Assembly (NCBI GenBank): GCA_964410485.1
Contig: CAYPHJ010000070.1
Coordinates: 1 to 24,056 of the forward strand
Reading direction: 5' to 3'
Length of the DNA: 24,056 nucleotides
Source: CAYPHJ01 sp964410485
Lineage (GTDB): Bacteria; Desulfobacterota; Binatia; UBA9968
In this document: piece after piece, positions 8,447 through 16,953 of the stretch
Layout: the number at the start of each line of letters is the position of its first letter
How positions within the stretch are numbered: position 1 is the stretch's first letter
Made by a program: the position numbers and the translations under genes
Notes under the pieces: generated by a model
The model's database searches: none
The model's input: the letters and a program-made list of their open reading frames with translations, nothing else
What the model was told of the DNA's origin: nothing

Positions 8447-8611
8447 CCATGAGTTCGACCTCCGGGTTGAGGTATGGCGGGTCACCCCATGGACCTGCGG
8501 TAAAAGAACATCCAGCACGCGGACGCTGTAGCCATGGTGAGGCAGTTCATCGGCGAGATGCGAGCCGATGAAGCCGGCGCCTCCGGTGATCACTATTTGG
8601 CCTTTGGACAT
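8447..8611 (-). pseudogene. frameshifted N-terminal remnant of an NAD-dependent epimerase/dehydratase
   Basis: The minus strand from ATG 8611-8609 reads MSKGQIVITGGAGFIGSHL, then ADELPHHGYSVRVLDVLLPQVHG. This is the dinucleotide-binding N-terminus of extended short-chain dehydrogenases (GalE/RfbB-like, TGGxGFIGSxL motif). After VHG, near 8484-8492, family-like sequence (DPPYLNPEVELM) continues only in the next frame, so there is a one-base frameshift. Similarity then stops near 8447, just past the end of the AsmA gene. More than 200 C-terminal residues are absent. It is a decayed, truncated gene. The rest of the 439-base gap (8425-8863) has an inverted repeat and the tamB ribosome binding site. 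Confidence 0.75.
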
Positions 8612-8719
8612 GCGCGGTCGCGCTCGGGTTACAGGCCGGCCTCCTGAGTGTGTAGTTAAACCACGTCTTTCGAAAAACCTGTGTCTGGTTTCTGAAACGG
8701 CTCAAGTCCCACCGCAGAG

Positions 8720-8753
8720 CGCCACTCGGCCTCCAGGTAATCCCCGAGTGGCG
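8720..8753. repeat. 10-bp perfect inverted repeat
   Basis: CGCCACTCGG at 8720-8729 is complementary to CCGAGTGGCG at 8744-8753, with a 14-base loop. It lies 111 bases upstream of the tamB start. It could be a terminator for remnant transcription or a regulatory hairpin; no T-run follows on the plus strand. Confidence 0.5.
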
Positions 8754-8863
8754 TCGTGTCGCGTGGCCGTCAAAAGATCTCAGTGCCGGCGGCGCGTTTT
8801 GGCTAAACTCCGGGAACTGGTAATCTAGAGCGCAATTTTTATCGCGCACCGAAAGGAACCAGC

Positions 8864-11800
8864 GTGTTTCGCTTCTCCCGCCGCTCTTTGGTCACTGTTG
8901 TTTTCTGCCTGTTCGTGCTCATCTCCGCCATTGGCATTGTTTCCTGGCTGCTCTCGCGAACCTACGGGCCACAATGGGCGCGCCATGTCGAGACTATCTT
9001 GAGCCAGGAACTGGAGCGGCCGGTCGGCGTGGACCGAGTGGCGCTGCATCTATGGCGTATTGAAATCGAAGGCGTTCGGGTCGCCAGCGGTCCCACGTGG
9101 GATGACGGCACCTTGCTCAGTGTGAAGCGCGCGGGCATCTGGCTCGCTTTGAGCAGCCTCTGGCGCCGCGAGATCATTCTTTCACGCATCGAGGTGGAGG
9201 ATTTCGATCTGCGCCTGAGCGGCGATCAAGCTCCTGGCGCTGGACCTCCCGTTATCATACCGCACCAACTCGAGCTTGGGCCGCTGCTGGTGCAAATCGG
9301 CGGAATTCATCTCAAGAACGGTCAGCTGATCTACACCGAGGAGGCGGCAAAGCGCGCGCTGATCGTCCAGGGCTTGAGCGGCACGGTGCGACCTCGAGAC
9401 GGCGCCACACATTTGGAGTTGCGCGCGGACGCGGTACGCCTGGAACAAGCGGACACCGTCGAACTGCTCGAACATCTTCAAGGGGATTTGCTGCTACACC
9501 CTGATGCGGCCATCCTCAATCGCGTGAGTTTTCGTTGGCACCGTGGAGACATCCGGATCGCCGGCGAGGTGCTCAATGCGGCGAGCAAACCGGAGCTGGC
9601 GCTCACCATAAACGCAAACGCTCCCCTCGAGCCACTGGCCGTTCACTTTGCCGTACCCTGGGAGCTCAAAGGCACCGCTCAAACGCAGGCAACAATCCGC
9701 GGGCCGCTAAACAATCCTCGCGTGGTAGCCGACATACAAGTTTCCGAGCTTATTGCGGGGCCAAGCACGCTCCGATCAGTATCGCTTAAAGCGGACTGGA
9801 ACATGAAGACGCTCCGGTTGTCAGATATCCGCGCCCGCGCCTTCGGCGGAGCCGTGGACGCAGAGTTGACGACCACGCCGGCTGATCTGGCAACGACGCG
9901 CATGTCGTTGCGCTTGAAAAAGGCGGCGCTCCACGAGATCGCGCCTCTCATCGGCGCGCCGCTGACACCCAAAGGGGAACTTTCTATTGAAGGGGAGATT
10001 TACGGCGATCCGCGAGAGTTGAGCGAGCTTCAAGGTCACTTCCGGCTAGACGCCACGGCTGTGTCACTTCCCGGCGATCTCGCTCGACTCGGAACAGGAT
10101 CTTTGAGTGCAGAGGGTATTCTGCAGAAGCGCACCATAGAGGTGCGCACACTGGTAACAAAATGGCCCGCCGGTGCCGCCAAGCTGGACGGAGAGATCGA
10201 ACTTGCCGGTCGTTTCAACGTTCGCCTCGATCTTTCAGCCGACGCAGCGCAATTCGGCGCCATTACGGGACTCGACACGATGGCGGGCCATTTGAGGTTG
10301 GTTGCTCGCGCTAGCGGGACGGTAGACGAGCCACGGGCCAGCGGTCGCTTGACTGCCACAGATCTATCCTACGCGGGAATCCACGCCGATCGATTAGAAT
10401 CCTCGTTTCAATTTGGCGACAATCAGCTCGAGCTTGCATCCGTGAGCTTGACGCGGGGGAAAAACCACATCCGGGCTTCGGCTCTGTTGAATTGGCCTGA
10501 CACCGCCTTGCCGGCGTTGAACGAACTGGCCCGTCGTGTCCGATTTTCTCTAGACGTCCACCCATCACCAATCGCCGTTGAAGAAATCACGGCTCTTCTT
10601 GCACCAGACCACAAGGCATTGGGCTCGGTGACTGTGAGCGCACGGTTGGCAGGCACGATGGGTGATTGGCACGGTTCCGGAACTGCAGTCGCATCCGACC
10701 TGGTGGTTGCCGAAATTCCGTTGCGCGAGGTTAAAGCCGCCTTTGCCCTCGATCCGAAGCGCGTTACGTTTGACGATACTCAGCTTCGCCTCTATGGCGT
10801 GCCGGTCACAGTAGACGCCGAGTGGCGCTGGATTGACGGGTCGGGCAAAGCCACGGTTGACATTCACCGCGTCCGTCTGGCCGACATCGACGCGTTTCCT
10901 AAAGCGCTGCCGGCCGCCGGCTGGCTAAAGGGGCGGATCGAAGCGCGCCTTGTGCGTTCCGCCCTCATGACAGACGGGACGGTCACGGTCGAACAAGCAT
11001 CTGTGATGGGACTTCAACTTGGTGACGGAGCGTTCCACCTTGCGCTTAAAGACGATCGGTTGACAACCGATCTCTCGTTTCCGCAGGCAAAACTTTCGGG
11101 CAAAGCCGCAGGCGCGTGGCGAAAAAACGGCCGGCTGACGACTCACATACAATTTGAAGAACTGAACATTACTCCGATGTTGCGGCCGGCGCTGCCGGAA
11201 GCGATTCACCTCGAGGAAGGCAGGCTTTGGGGAATGGCACTGATTCATCTGCCGTTCAGCGATCCAGCCGCAGCCGAAGGAAACCTGCGGCTTGATCGCC
11301 TGCGGCTGCGGATTGCCGGCGAAGCCTGGGAGAACGCCGGCCCGGCCGTTTTCCAGCTCGCCAACAACGAGGTGGAAGTTCGTCAAGCCCGATTGCACTC
11401 TCGTTTAGGTAGCATGACTCTCGCGGGAAGCGTACAAACAAACGGGACGTTGAATCTCAATATTGCGGCAAAATTGCCTCTGGCGCAGTTGGCTGCCCTG
11501 CGGCCGGAAATCGATAAGGCGGAAGGAATTCTCGCGTTGAACAGCGTGATCGCCGGCTCCCTTAATGCGCCCAGTCCGAGCGGTCAGGGAAAAGTTTTGC
11601 AAGGTACGGTGCTGCTCAGAGACTTCAATGAGACATTTCGGGAAGTCGAGGCCGAGTTTGCCTTCTCGCCGCGCGCTTTTCGACTACTGAAGCTATCGAC
11701 GCAGGTGGCCGGCGGCAGCATAAGAGCGCGCGGGGAAGTCAGCCTCAGAGAATTTGCCATTGGCGCCTATCAGCTGCTGGTCGATGCCCGCAGCGTTCCG

Positions 11801-12679
11801 GCTGAGTTCGCTCCGGGCCTGAATACGGTCTGGGATGCGGACCTCGAACTGGTGGGCGATGCTTCGGTTCGCCAGCTGCGCGGCGAAGCACGCCTTCTGC
11901 GCGGTAGTTACACCCGTGAGATCTCGCCCGTTACCTCTCTGATCATGGCGGGCGCCGCGGACACCTCCAAGTTGGGAGTGAGCCTACCCTTGCAAGTCTC
12001 GTTGAAACTCGAGGACAACCTGATCGTGCGCAACAGCATGGCGCGACTGCGCATCGGCGGCAATCTAACTCTCCAGGGGACTCTCGCGAACCCCGTGTTG
12101 TTCGGCATTGCCCGCGCCTCCGAGGGTCAGATCATCTTGCGCAACAATCGCTTTGCCCTGACTTCCGCCACCGCTCGCTTTACCGATCCGCGCCAGATTA
12201 ATCCCGTTCTCGATGTCACCGGCAAGGCGCGCATTCAGTCCTACGATGTGACCGTCCATATCACCGGTCGCACCGAAGATCTAACGGTTATTCTTTCTTC
12301 GGTTCCTCCACTGCCCCAAGAAGACATCCTCGCGCTAGTCACATTCGGTGTCACGCGCGAGCGTTTCGGCGCCGGCGTCCTGGCTAGCGAGGCAGCTCAG
12401 CTCCTGGTCAGAGATTTTTTAGGTCTCGGGACTGCAGCCGGAAGAGTCGGATTGGACGTGCTCGAGTTTGAGACTACAGGAGAGTCTTTGGGCATGTTGC
12501 GCGCTGGGACACGACTTACCGAGCGAGCCCTTATAGTCTATTCCCAGGATCTTGGGGGCGGTCAGGGGCGGAAGTTGCGGGTCGAATATCAACTCTTTGG
12601 TCCTTTGCTGCTCGCGGGAGAGCAGGATTTTCGCGGTGGCTTTGGCGGCGACCTTATCTTGCGGCTTCGATTCAGATGA
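8864..12679 (+). CDS. tamB: TamB-type translocation and assembly module protein (DUF490 C-terminus)
   Basis: A 1271-residue protein with one N-terminal membrane anchor (about residues 8-31, LVTVVFCLFVLISAIGIVSW) and a very long periplasmic beta-rich body. TamB-like proteins form a hydrophobic groove spanning the periplasm, and work with an Omp85 partner in outer-membrane protein insertion or with other factors in phospholipid transport. The C-terminal domain is the DUF490/TamB domain, recognisable from LPQEDILALVTFGVTRERF and the terminal strand GGDLILRLRFR. The start is GTG at 8864 with AAAGGAA at 8852-8858, five bases upstream. The stop overlaps the Omp85 start in an ATGA (12676-12679), which implies translational coupling. 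The length is close to that of E. coli TamB. Confidence 0.95.
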   Translation: MFRFSRRSLVTVVFCLFVLISAIGIVSWLLSRTYGPQWARHVETILSQELERPVGVDRVALHLWRIEIEGVRVASGPTWDDGTLLSVKRAGIWLALSSLWRREIILSRIEVEDFDLRLSGDQAPGAGPPVIIPHQLELGPLLVQIGGIHLKNGQLIYTEEAAKRALIVQGLSGTVRPRDGATHLELRADAVRLEQADTVELLEHLQGDLLLHPDAAILNRVSFRWHRGDIRIAGEVLNAASKPELALTINANAPLEPLAVHFAVPWELKGTAQTQATIRGPLNNPRVVADIQVSELIAGPSTLRSVSLKADWNMKTLRLSDIRARAFGGAVDAELTTTPADLATTRMSLRLKKAALHEIAPLIGAPLTPKGELSIEGEIYGDPRELSELQGHFRLDATAVSLPGDLARLGTGSLSAEGILQKRTIEVRTLVTKWPAGAAKLDGEIELAGRFNVRLDLSADAAQFGAITGLDTMAGHLRLVARASGTVDEPRASGRLTATDLSYAGIHADRLESSFQFGDNQLELASVSLTRGKNHIRASALLNWPDTALPALNELARRVRFSLDVHPSPIAVEEITALLAPDHKALGSVTVSARLAGTMGDWHGSGTAVASDLVVAEIPLREVKAAFALDPKRVTFDDTQLRLYGVPVTVDAEWRWIDGSGKATVDIHRVRLADIDAFPKALPAAGWLKGRIEARLVRSALMTDGTVTVEQASVMGLQLGDGAFHLALKDDRLTTDLSFPQAKLSGKAAGAWRKNGRLTTHIQFEELNITPMLRPALPEAIHLEEGRLWGMALIHLPFSDPAAAEGNLRLDRLRLRIAGEAWENAGPAVFQLANNEVEVRQARLHSRLGSMTLAGSVQTNGTLNLNIAAKLPLAQLAALRPEIDKAEGILALNSVIAGSLNAPSPSGQGKVLQGTVLLRDFNETFREVEAEFAFSPRAFRLLKLSTQVAGGSIRARGEVSLREFAIGAYQLLVDARSVPAEFAPGLNTVWDADLELVGDASVRQLRGEARLLRGSYTREISPVTSLIMAGAADTSKLGVSLPLQVSLKLEDNLIVRNSMARLRIGGNLTLQGTLANPVLFGIARASEGQIILRNNRFALTSATARFTDPRQINPVLDVTGKARIQSYDVTVHITGRTEDLTVILSSVPPLPQEDILALVTFGVTRERFGAGVLASEAAQLLVRDFLGLGTAAGRVGLDVLEFETTGESLGMLRAGTRLTERALIVYSQDLGGGQGRKLRVEYQLFGPLLLAGEQDFRGGFGGDLILRLRFR

Positions 12680-15414
12680 GATTCTGGCGCAGAATTGTCC
12701 CGGCACTGGCTTTGGCCGCCGCATGCGAATGTTCCCTCTCGACCTTTGCCCTGGGGCGCGCTGCGGTTTCGCCTGTGATTAAGAGCATCGAGCTGGCTTC
12801 ACGGCATCAGTTGCCCAAAGAATCGGTACTGCAGGCCATCGGGCCGATGACAGATACTTTCCTGTCGCGATGGTTCATTCGACAAAGCATCGATCGGCTG
12901 TGGCACCTCGGTCTTTTCTCACAGATCTGGGTCGAGGCGATCGAAGAACCGGATGGCATTCGCCTTGTTTATCACCTGGAGCGCGTGCCTTTTGTTCGGA
13001 CAATTCGTTGGGAAGGCGACACGGCACTGGATTTGGCTGAGCTGGCCGCGGCTTGCGGACTCGCGCTCGGAGAAGCGGCAGAACCATCACGCCTCGATCA
13101 AGCGCGGAACAATCTGCTGTCTTTGTACAAAGCCGAGGGCTTCTACGCGGCAGAGGTGGCGGTTCTAGTCGCCGATGATCCCATGACCAACGCGAGAGAC
13201 GTGACTTTTATTTTGCGTTCCGGAAATCGCTACCGCATCGGCGCAATCCATTTTCACGGTCAAACCGGGCTGCCGGCTTCGGAATTGATCCGAACTTTTG
13301 CCTTGAGACGCGGCAACCCATATAGCGCGAGCACGGTTCAAGAAGGCGCGCGAAAGGTTCAGGAGCATCTACGAAAAACTGGATTTTTCACCGCTAGAGT
13401 TGGATTGCGCGAGCCGTTGTTGTGGCCGGAAAAGAACGAAATCGAGGTCCACCTGGAGGTGTTCGCTGGTGAGAGATACGATGTGGAGTTTGTTGGCAAC
13501 ACTTCATTGCCGGCTAGCGTGCTCGTGGAGACGCTCACACTGCTGGACAGCGGCGTCGTCGACGACATCGAGTTGCAGGTCAACATGCGCCAATTGGAAG
13601 CTCAATACAGGGAAAGAGGTTATCACTTCGTCTCGGTCAAGCCGACACTTCAGACCGAGGACCCGGGTCAGGTGATCCGCTTCAGCATTGATGAAGGTCC
13701 ACAAGTTCGCGTGCGTGCCATCCAATTCTCAGGCAACCACGCCTTTGACGCCGGACGGCTTCTCCAGCAGATGCAAACCCGTCCGGCCGGTTTTTTACGC
13801 GCTGGGGTATTTCGCGCCGACGTTCTCGAACTGGACATGCAACTCCTGGTTTCTTTTCTTCAATCAGAGGGATTTCCTGAGGCCCAAACTGGCCTCCCTC
13901 GGCTGAGCTTTTCGGAAGACCGCCACCTGGTCGATATCGCCATAGCCGTCTTCGAAGGACCGCGAGTGAATGTCATCGAGCTTGAAATCGAGGGAAGCGA
14001 GGTGATTCCCGCCCCAGAAATTCGTAAAGTCGTCGGTATCCGGGAACACACGCGGTGGAACAAGCGGCACGCCGAAGCCGGCCGCTCAGCTATACGACGC
14101 TTCTACGCGCAACGCGGTTTTCACGCAGCCAGCGTTGAACTGGAGCCGGTTTATCGCAATGGAGGGGTCGCGCTCATTTACCGAATCCAGGAAGGACCGC
14201 AGACACGGGTGGGGCGGATTTCCATCAGTGGATTGATCCAAACCCGGGAACACGTGATTCAGCGCGAGTTCACTGTCCGCCCCGGCGACCCGCTCAATCC
14301 CGAGTCGCTGATTGAAGCGGAGCGTGAGCTGACCAAACTCGGGCTATTTGAAGTGGTTCAAGTCGGCCCGCTCCACCCTGCGCCTCTGCCTTTCGCCGAC
14401 ATCGAGGTATTGGTGCGCGAACGAAAGCCCTGGCGTTTGGATCTCGGCCTTGGCTACAGCACCGAAGAGCAATTGCGCGGCTTTGTGGAAGTTGGACACG
14501 ACAACCTGTTTGGCACCGGCCGCAGCCTCATCATGCGCGAAAGAATGAGCAATCGCGGCGACCGCACGGATCTCACGTTTCGTGATCCGTGGTTCATTGG
14601 CTACCGTCTACTGGGGGAATGGGGGGTATTTCGCGAACGGCGCGAGGAGCTAGGGTACCACTTGGAACGCTTCGGCTCATCTGTCGGAGTGCAGCGAGAT
14701 TTACTTCCGACACTCGTGCGCGGCCTGACTGGCAATGCAAGCTATCGACTGGAGCGTGTCACGCGTTTTCGCGTGGAGCCAACGCTGGTCGAGGCCGATG
14801 TACAGCGCGGCTCCCAAGTGATCGCCAGGCTCGTTTCCGGCCTGACATTGGATCGACGGGACAACCCGCCGGATCCCGCACGCGGTAGTTTTCACAACCT
14901 AGCACTGGATCTTGGCGGCATCGTATTTGGCAGCCAGGTCAATTTTTTCAGGGCCAGGCTGCAAACCAACTGGTTTTTTGATTGGCTCTCACCGACCGTG
15001 TTTGCCCTTTCTGCTCGCTTCGGTTATGCGACTCCATTTGCCGGCACGGCGGACGTGCCCATTGAGGACCGCTTTTTTGCGGGTGGAAGCACGACCATCA
15101 GAGGCTATCGTGAGAACCGCGTTGGGCCGCTGGACAGCGCGCGCAAGCCCAGCGGCGGCAATGCCCTGGCGATTGTGAACGGCGAGTGGCGCTTTCCGCT
15201 TTGGCGCTTTGTCGGCGGAGCACTGTTCTTCGATAGCGGCACCGTCGCACGGGATATCGGCGCTCTGGGAACGGAGTTTCGCTCCGGTCTTGGTTTTGGC
15301 TTGCGCATGAAAACCCCGGTCGGGCCAATACGCGTTGATTTCGCCTATGCTTTGAACCCGATCCAGCGTGAGGATCGTCGCCAGTTCTACATTACCGTTG
15401 GAAATCCTTTTTGA
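12676..15414 (+). CDS. Omp85 family outer-membrane assembly protein (BamA/TamA-like) with seven POTRA domains
   Basis: A 912-residue outer-membrane protein. A signal peptide occupies about residues 1-30 (ALALAAACECSLSTFALGRA). I count seven POTRA-like repeats by their recurring start pattern and about 80-residue spacing: approximately 34-103, 105-182, 185-265, 267-341, 343-427, 429-506 and 508-583. A 16-strand-type surface-antigen barrel follows from about 587, with the diagnostic loop-6 motif IRGY at 808-811 (FFAGGSTTIRGYREN), and the protein ends ...FYITVGNPF with the C-terminal Phe recognition signal. E. coli BamA has five POTRAs and TamA three. Overlap with tamB suggests a TamA role, while POTRA number is closer to BamA, so no symbol is assigned. 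A SurA-like gene starts at its stop codon. Confidence 0.95.
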   Translation: MRFWRRIVPALALAAACECSLSTFALGRAAVSPVIKSIELASRHQLPKESVLQAIGPMTDTFLSRWFIRQSIDRLWHLGLFSQIWVEAIEEPDGIRLVYHLERVPFVRTIRWEGDTALDLAELAAACGLALGEAAEPSRLDQARNNLLSLYKAEGFYAAEVAVLVADDPMTNARDVTFILRSGNRYRIGAIHFHGQTGLPASELIRTFALRRGNPYSASTVQEGARKVQEHLRKTGFFTARVGLREPLLWPEKNEIEVHLEVFAGERYDVEFVGNTSLPASVLVETLTLLDSGVVDDIELQVNMRQLEAQYRERGYHFVSVKPTLQTEDPGQVIRFSIDEGPQVRVRAIQFSGNHAFDAGRLLQQMQTRPAGFLRAGVFRADVLELDMQLLVSFLQSEGFPEAQTGLPRLSFSEDRHLVDIAIAVFEGPRVNVIELEIEGSEVIPAPEIRKVVGIREHTRWNKRHAEAGRSAIRRFYAQRGFHAASVELEPVYRNGGVALIYRIQEGPQTRVGRISISGLIQTREHVIQREFTVRPGDPLNPESLIEAERELTKLGLFEVVQVGPLHPAPLPFADIEVLVRERKPWRLDLGLGYSTEEQLRGFVEVGHDNLFGTGRSLIMRERMSNRGDRTDLTFRDPWFIGYRLLGEWGVFRERREELGYHLERFGSSVGVQRDLLPTLVRGLTGNASYRLERVTRFRVEPTLVEADVQRGSQVIARLVSGLTLDRRDNPPDPARGSFHNLALDLGGIVFGSQVNFFRARLQTNWFFDWLSPTVFALSARFGYATPFAGTADVPIEDRFFAGGSTTIRGYRENRVGPLDSARKPSGGNALAIVNGEWRFPLWRFVGGALFFDSGTVARDIGALGTEFRSGLGFGLRMKTPVGPIRVDFAYALNPIQREDRRQFYITVGNPF

Positions 15415-16082
15415 TGCAACCGCCGCTTTTTTTTCTAGGCTTGACGATGCTTTGGGTGCAAACTTTGACGGCACCGCTACTCTCGGCCGCCGTGCTCGAC
15501 ACGGTCCTCGCTGAAGTCGGCGGGACCACCATCACGGCAAGCGATGTCGGACTTTCAAAACGGCTCGGCTTTTTCGGGTTGGTGCCGTCTGGCTCCCGGA
15601 TCGCCCCGATTGAGATCGAGCAGTTCATTGACGCCAGGCTGGTGACGCTGGAGGCGGTTGGATTGGGAATTCAAGCTACAGTTGAGGAGGTGAAGCGCCA
15701 CTGGCAAACCATCGAGCGCGAGTGGAACGGGGCTTCGACGTTCGACGCGTGGTTGGAGGAAAATGGAATTGGGCGGCAATGGGTAGGTGAGCTGATCGCG
15801 CAACACCTCAGCTGGGAGCGCTTTATCGAGCTTCGCTTCCGCAGTTTTGTCTTTATTACCGAAACCGAGGTATTGAAGTTTTTGGGCCGGGAGCCTGCGG
15901 ATCCAGAACAATTCGAAAAGACGCGCGAGGCGCTACGCTCTGAGCAGATCGGGATAAAGTTATCCGAATGGCTGCGGGAGGCGCGCGGTCGAGTGCGCGT
16001 TCGACGCTCGACTGAGGTCACAAAAGGCGTTGCCGATCCATTATCCGGCCACAGAGGAGAATTTTCCCCAAAACAACGCTAG
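15414..16082 (+). CDS. SurA-like periplasmic chaperone lacking a PPIase domain
   Basis: A 222-residue exported protein. The ATG at 15414 shares its A with the TGA stop of the Omp85 gene (TGATG); the TTG at 15411 is an unlikely start. A signal peptide spans about residues 1-27 (LFFLGLTMLWVQTLTAPLLSAA is its hydrophobic stretch). The mature N-terminus (VLDTVLAEVGGTTITASDV) matches the opening strand of SurA/PpiC-type N-terminal domains, followed by helices including IEIEQFIDARLVTLEA and a C-terminal helix (KTREALRSEQIGIKLSEWL). No parvulin catalytic domain is present, unlike the roughly 430-residue E. coli SurA, so only the client-binding module remains. Its position after an Omp85 gene suggests it delivers unfolded outer-membrane proteins to that machine. 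Confidence 0.8.
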   Translation: MQPPLFFLGLTMLWVQTLTAPLLSAAVLDTVLAEVGGTTITASDVGLSKRLGFFGLVPSGSRIAPIEIEQFIDARLVTLEAVGLGIQATVEEVKRHWQTIEREWNGASTFDAWLEENGIGRQWVGELIAQHLSWERFIELRFRSFVFITETEVLKFLGREPADPEQFEKTREALRSEQIGIKLSEWLREARGRVRVRRSTEVTKGVADPLSGHRGEFSPKQR

Positions 16083-16127
16083 ACTTGGTATCGCTACCTA
16101 CAACATTCTCACAGGAGCTTAAAACGA

Positions 16128-16823
16128 ATGAGGATCATGATGGATGAAAAAACACGCCATTACATCCGCCGCACATTGATTGCCGGGCTGTTGATCCTGC
16201 TTCCGCTTTTTATCACTTACGTGCTGGTGGCATTCTTGTTCAATCTTTTTACAGGAGTAGGAGCGCCGGTAGTTACCGGGTTTTTTCGAGTCTTCGGCGT
16301 CACGCAAATACCCTATCCCGCACTGGTGGCTGTCAACTTGATTTTCTCGGTGGGCGTGATTTTCGCCCTGGGCTTGATCGGTACCAACATCATAGGGCGG
16401 CAGATGTTGCAGGCTTTCGAGCAATTATTGATGCGCGTACCGGTAGTCAGCACGATCTACAGTAGCGTAAAGCAGGTAGTCGACACGTTCCAAGGGCCGG
16501 CTCGGAGCTTCCAGCGCGTCGTGTTGCTGCAGTATCCGCGTCAGGGTCTGTGGAGCGTGGGGCTTGTGTCCAGCGAGCGCGAAGACCGTCTTAATCTCGT
16601 CTCGAGCAACCGGTTCCTCACGGTTTTTGTCCCGACAACTCCCAATCCAACCTCAGGGTACCTGATCCTTGTGTCTTCCGACGATGTGATCGAACTCGAT
16701 TTCTCCATCGAGGACGCCTTCAAGTTCATTATCTCCGCCGGCATCGTTGGCAGGGATCTCACGGCAGCACGCGGCGAGGCGCCTGGAGAAATCACCATTG
16801 GCGACGGACCACCGAGCCGTTAA
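16128..16823 (+). CDS. DUF502 family membrane protein
   Basis: A 231-residue inner-membrane protein with two clear transmembrane segments, about residues 16-42 (TLIAGLLILLPLFITYVLVA) and 60-85 (YPALVAVNLIFSVGVIFALG). A conserved soluble region follows, including the family hallmarks RVPVVSTIYSSVKQVVD and FLTVFVPTTPNPTSGYL. The biochemical role of DUF502 proteins is not established; plant relatives (COV family) are linked to membrane trafficking and vascular patterning. The start at 16128 has AGGAG at 16113-16117. It lies 45 bases after the chaperone gene on the same strand and is probably the last gene of the envelope operon, converging on znuB. Confidence 0.92.
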   Translation: MRIMMDEKTRHYIRRTLIAGLLILLPLFITYVLVAFLFNLFTGVGAPVVTGFFRVFGVTQIPYPALVAVNLIFSVGVIFALGLIGTNIIGRQMLQAFEQLLMRVPVVSTIYSSVKQVVDTFQGPARSFQRVVLLQYPRQGLWSVGLVSSEREDRLNLVSSNRFLTVFVPTTPNPTSGYLILVSSDDVIELDFSIEDAFKFIISAGIVGRDLTAARGEAPGEITIGDGPPSR

Positions 16824-16842
16824 TAGTTTCAGGTCCCGCGTC

Positions 16843-16936
16843 TCGGGTCTCAAGTTAGGGAAAGAAATGCCATCGAGTCTCGCGTCCCAACGATTCGTCC
16901 ACGCATCCGGAGGGGAACATGAGACCTGAGACCCGA
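16843..16936. repeat. inverted repeat between convergent genes
   Basis: TCGGGTCTCA at 16843-16852 is matched by TGAGACCCGA at 16927-16936. Related words recur around them (GTCCCGCGTCTC at 16833-16844, AGTCTCGCGTCCC near 16877, TGAGACC at 16920-16926), so the whole 130-base gap is a degenerate GTCTC/GAGAC repeat rather than a simple hairpin. It separates the stops of the DUF502 gene and znuB and might end transcription from both sides. Confidence 0.55.
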
Positions 16937-16953
16937 AAGGCGAAACTTATTGC

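Noticed and set aside
8547..8849. 100-residue minus-strand open frame
   Set aside because: It overlaps the epimerase remnant in another frame and carries no recognisable motif.
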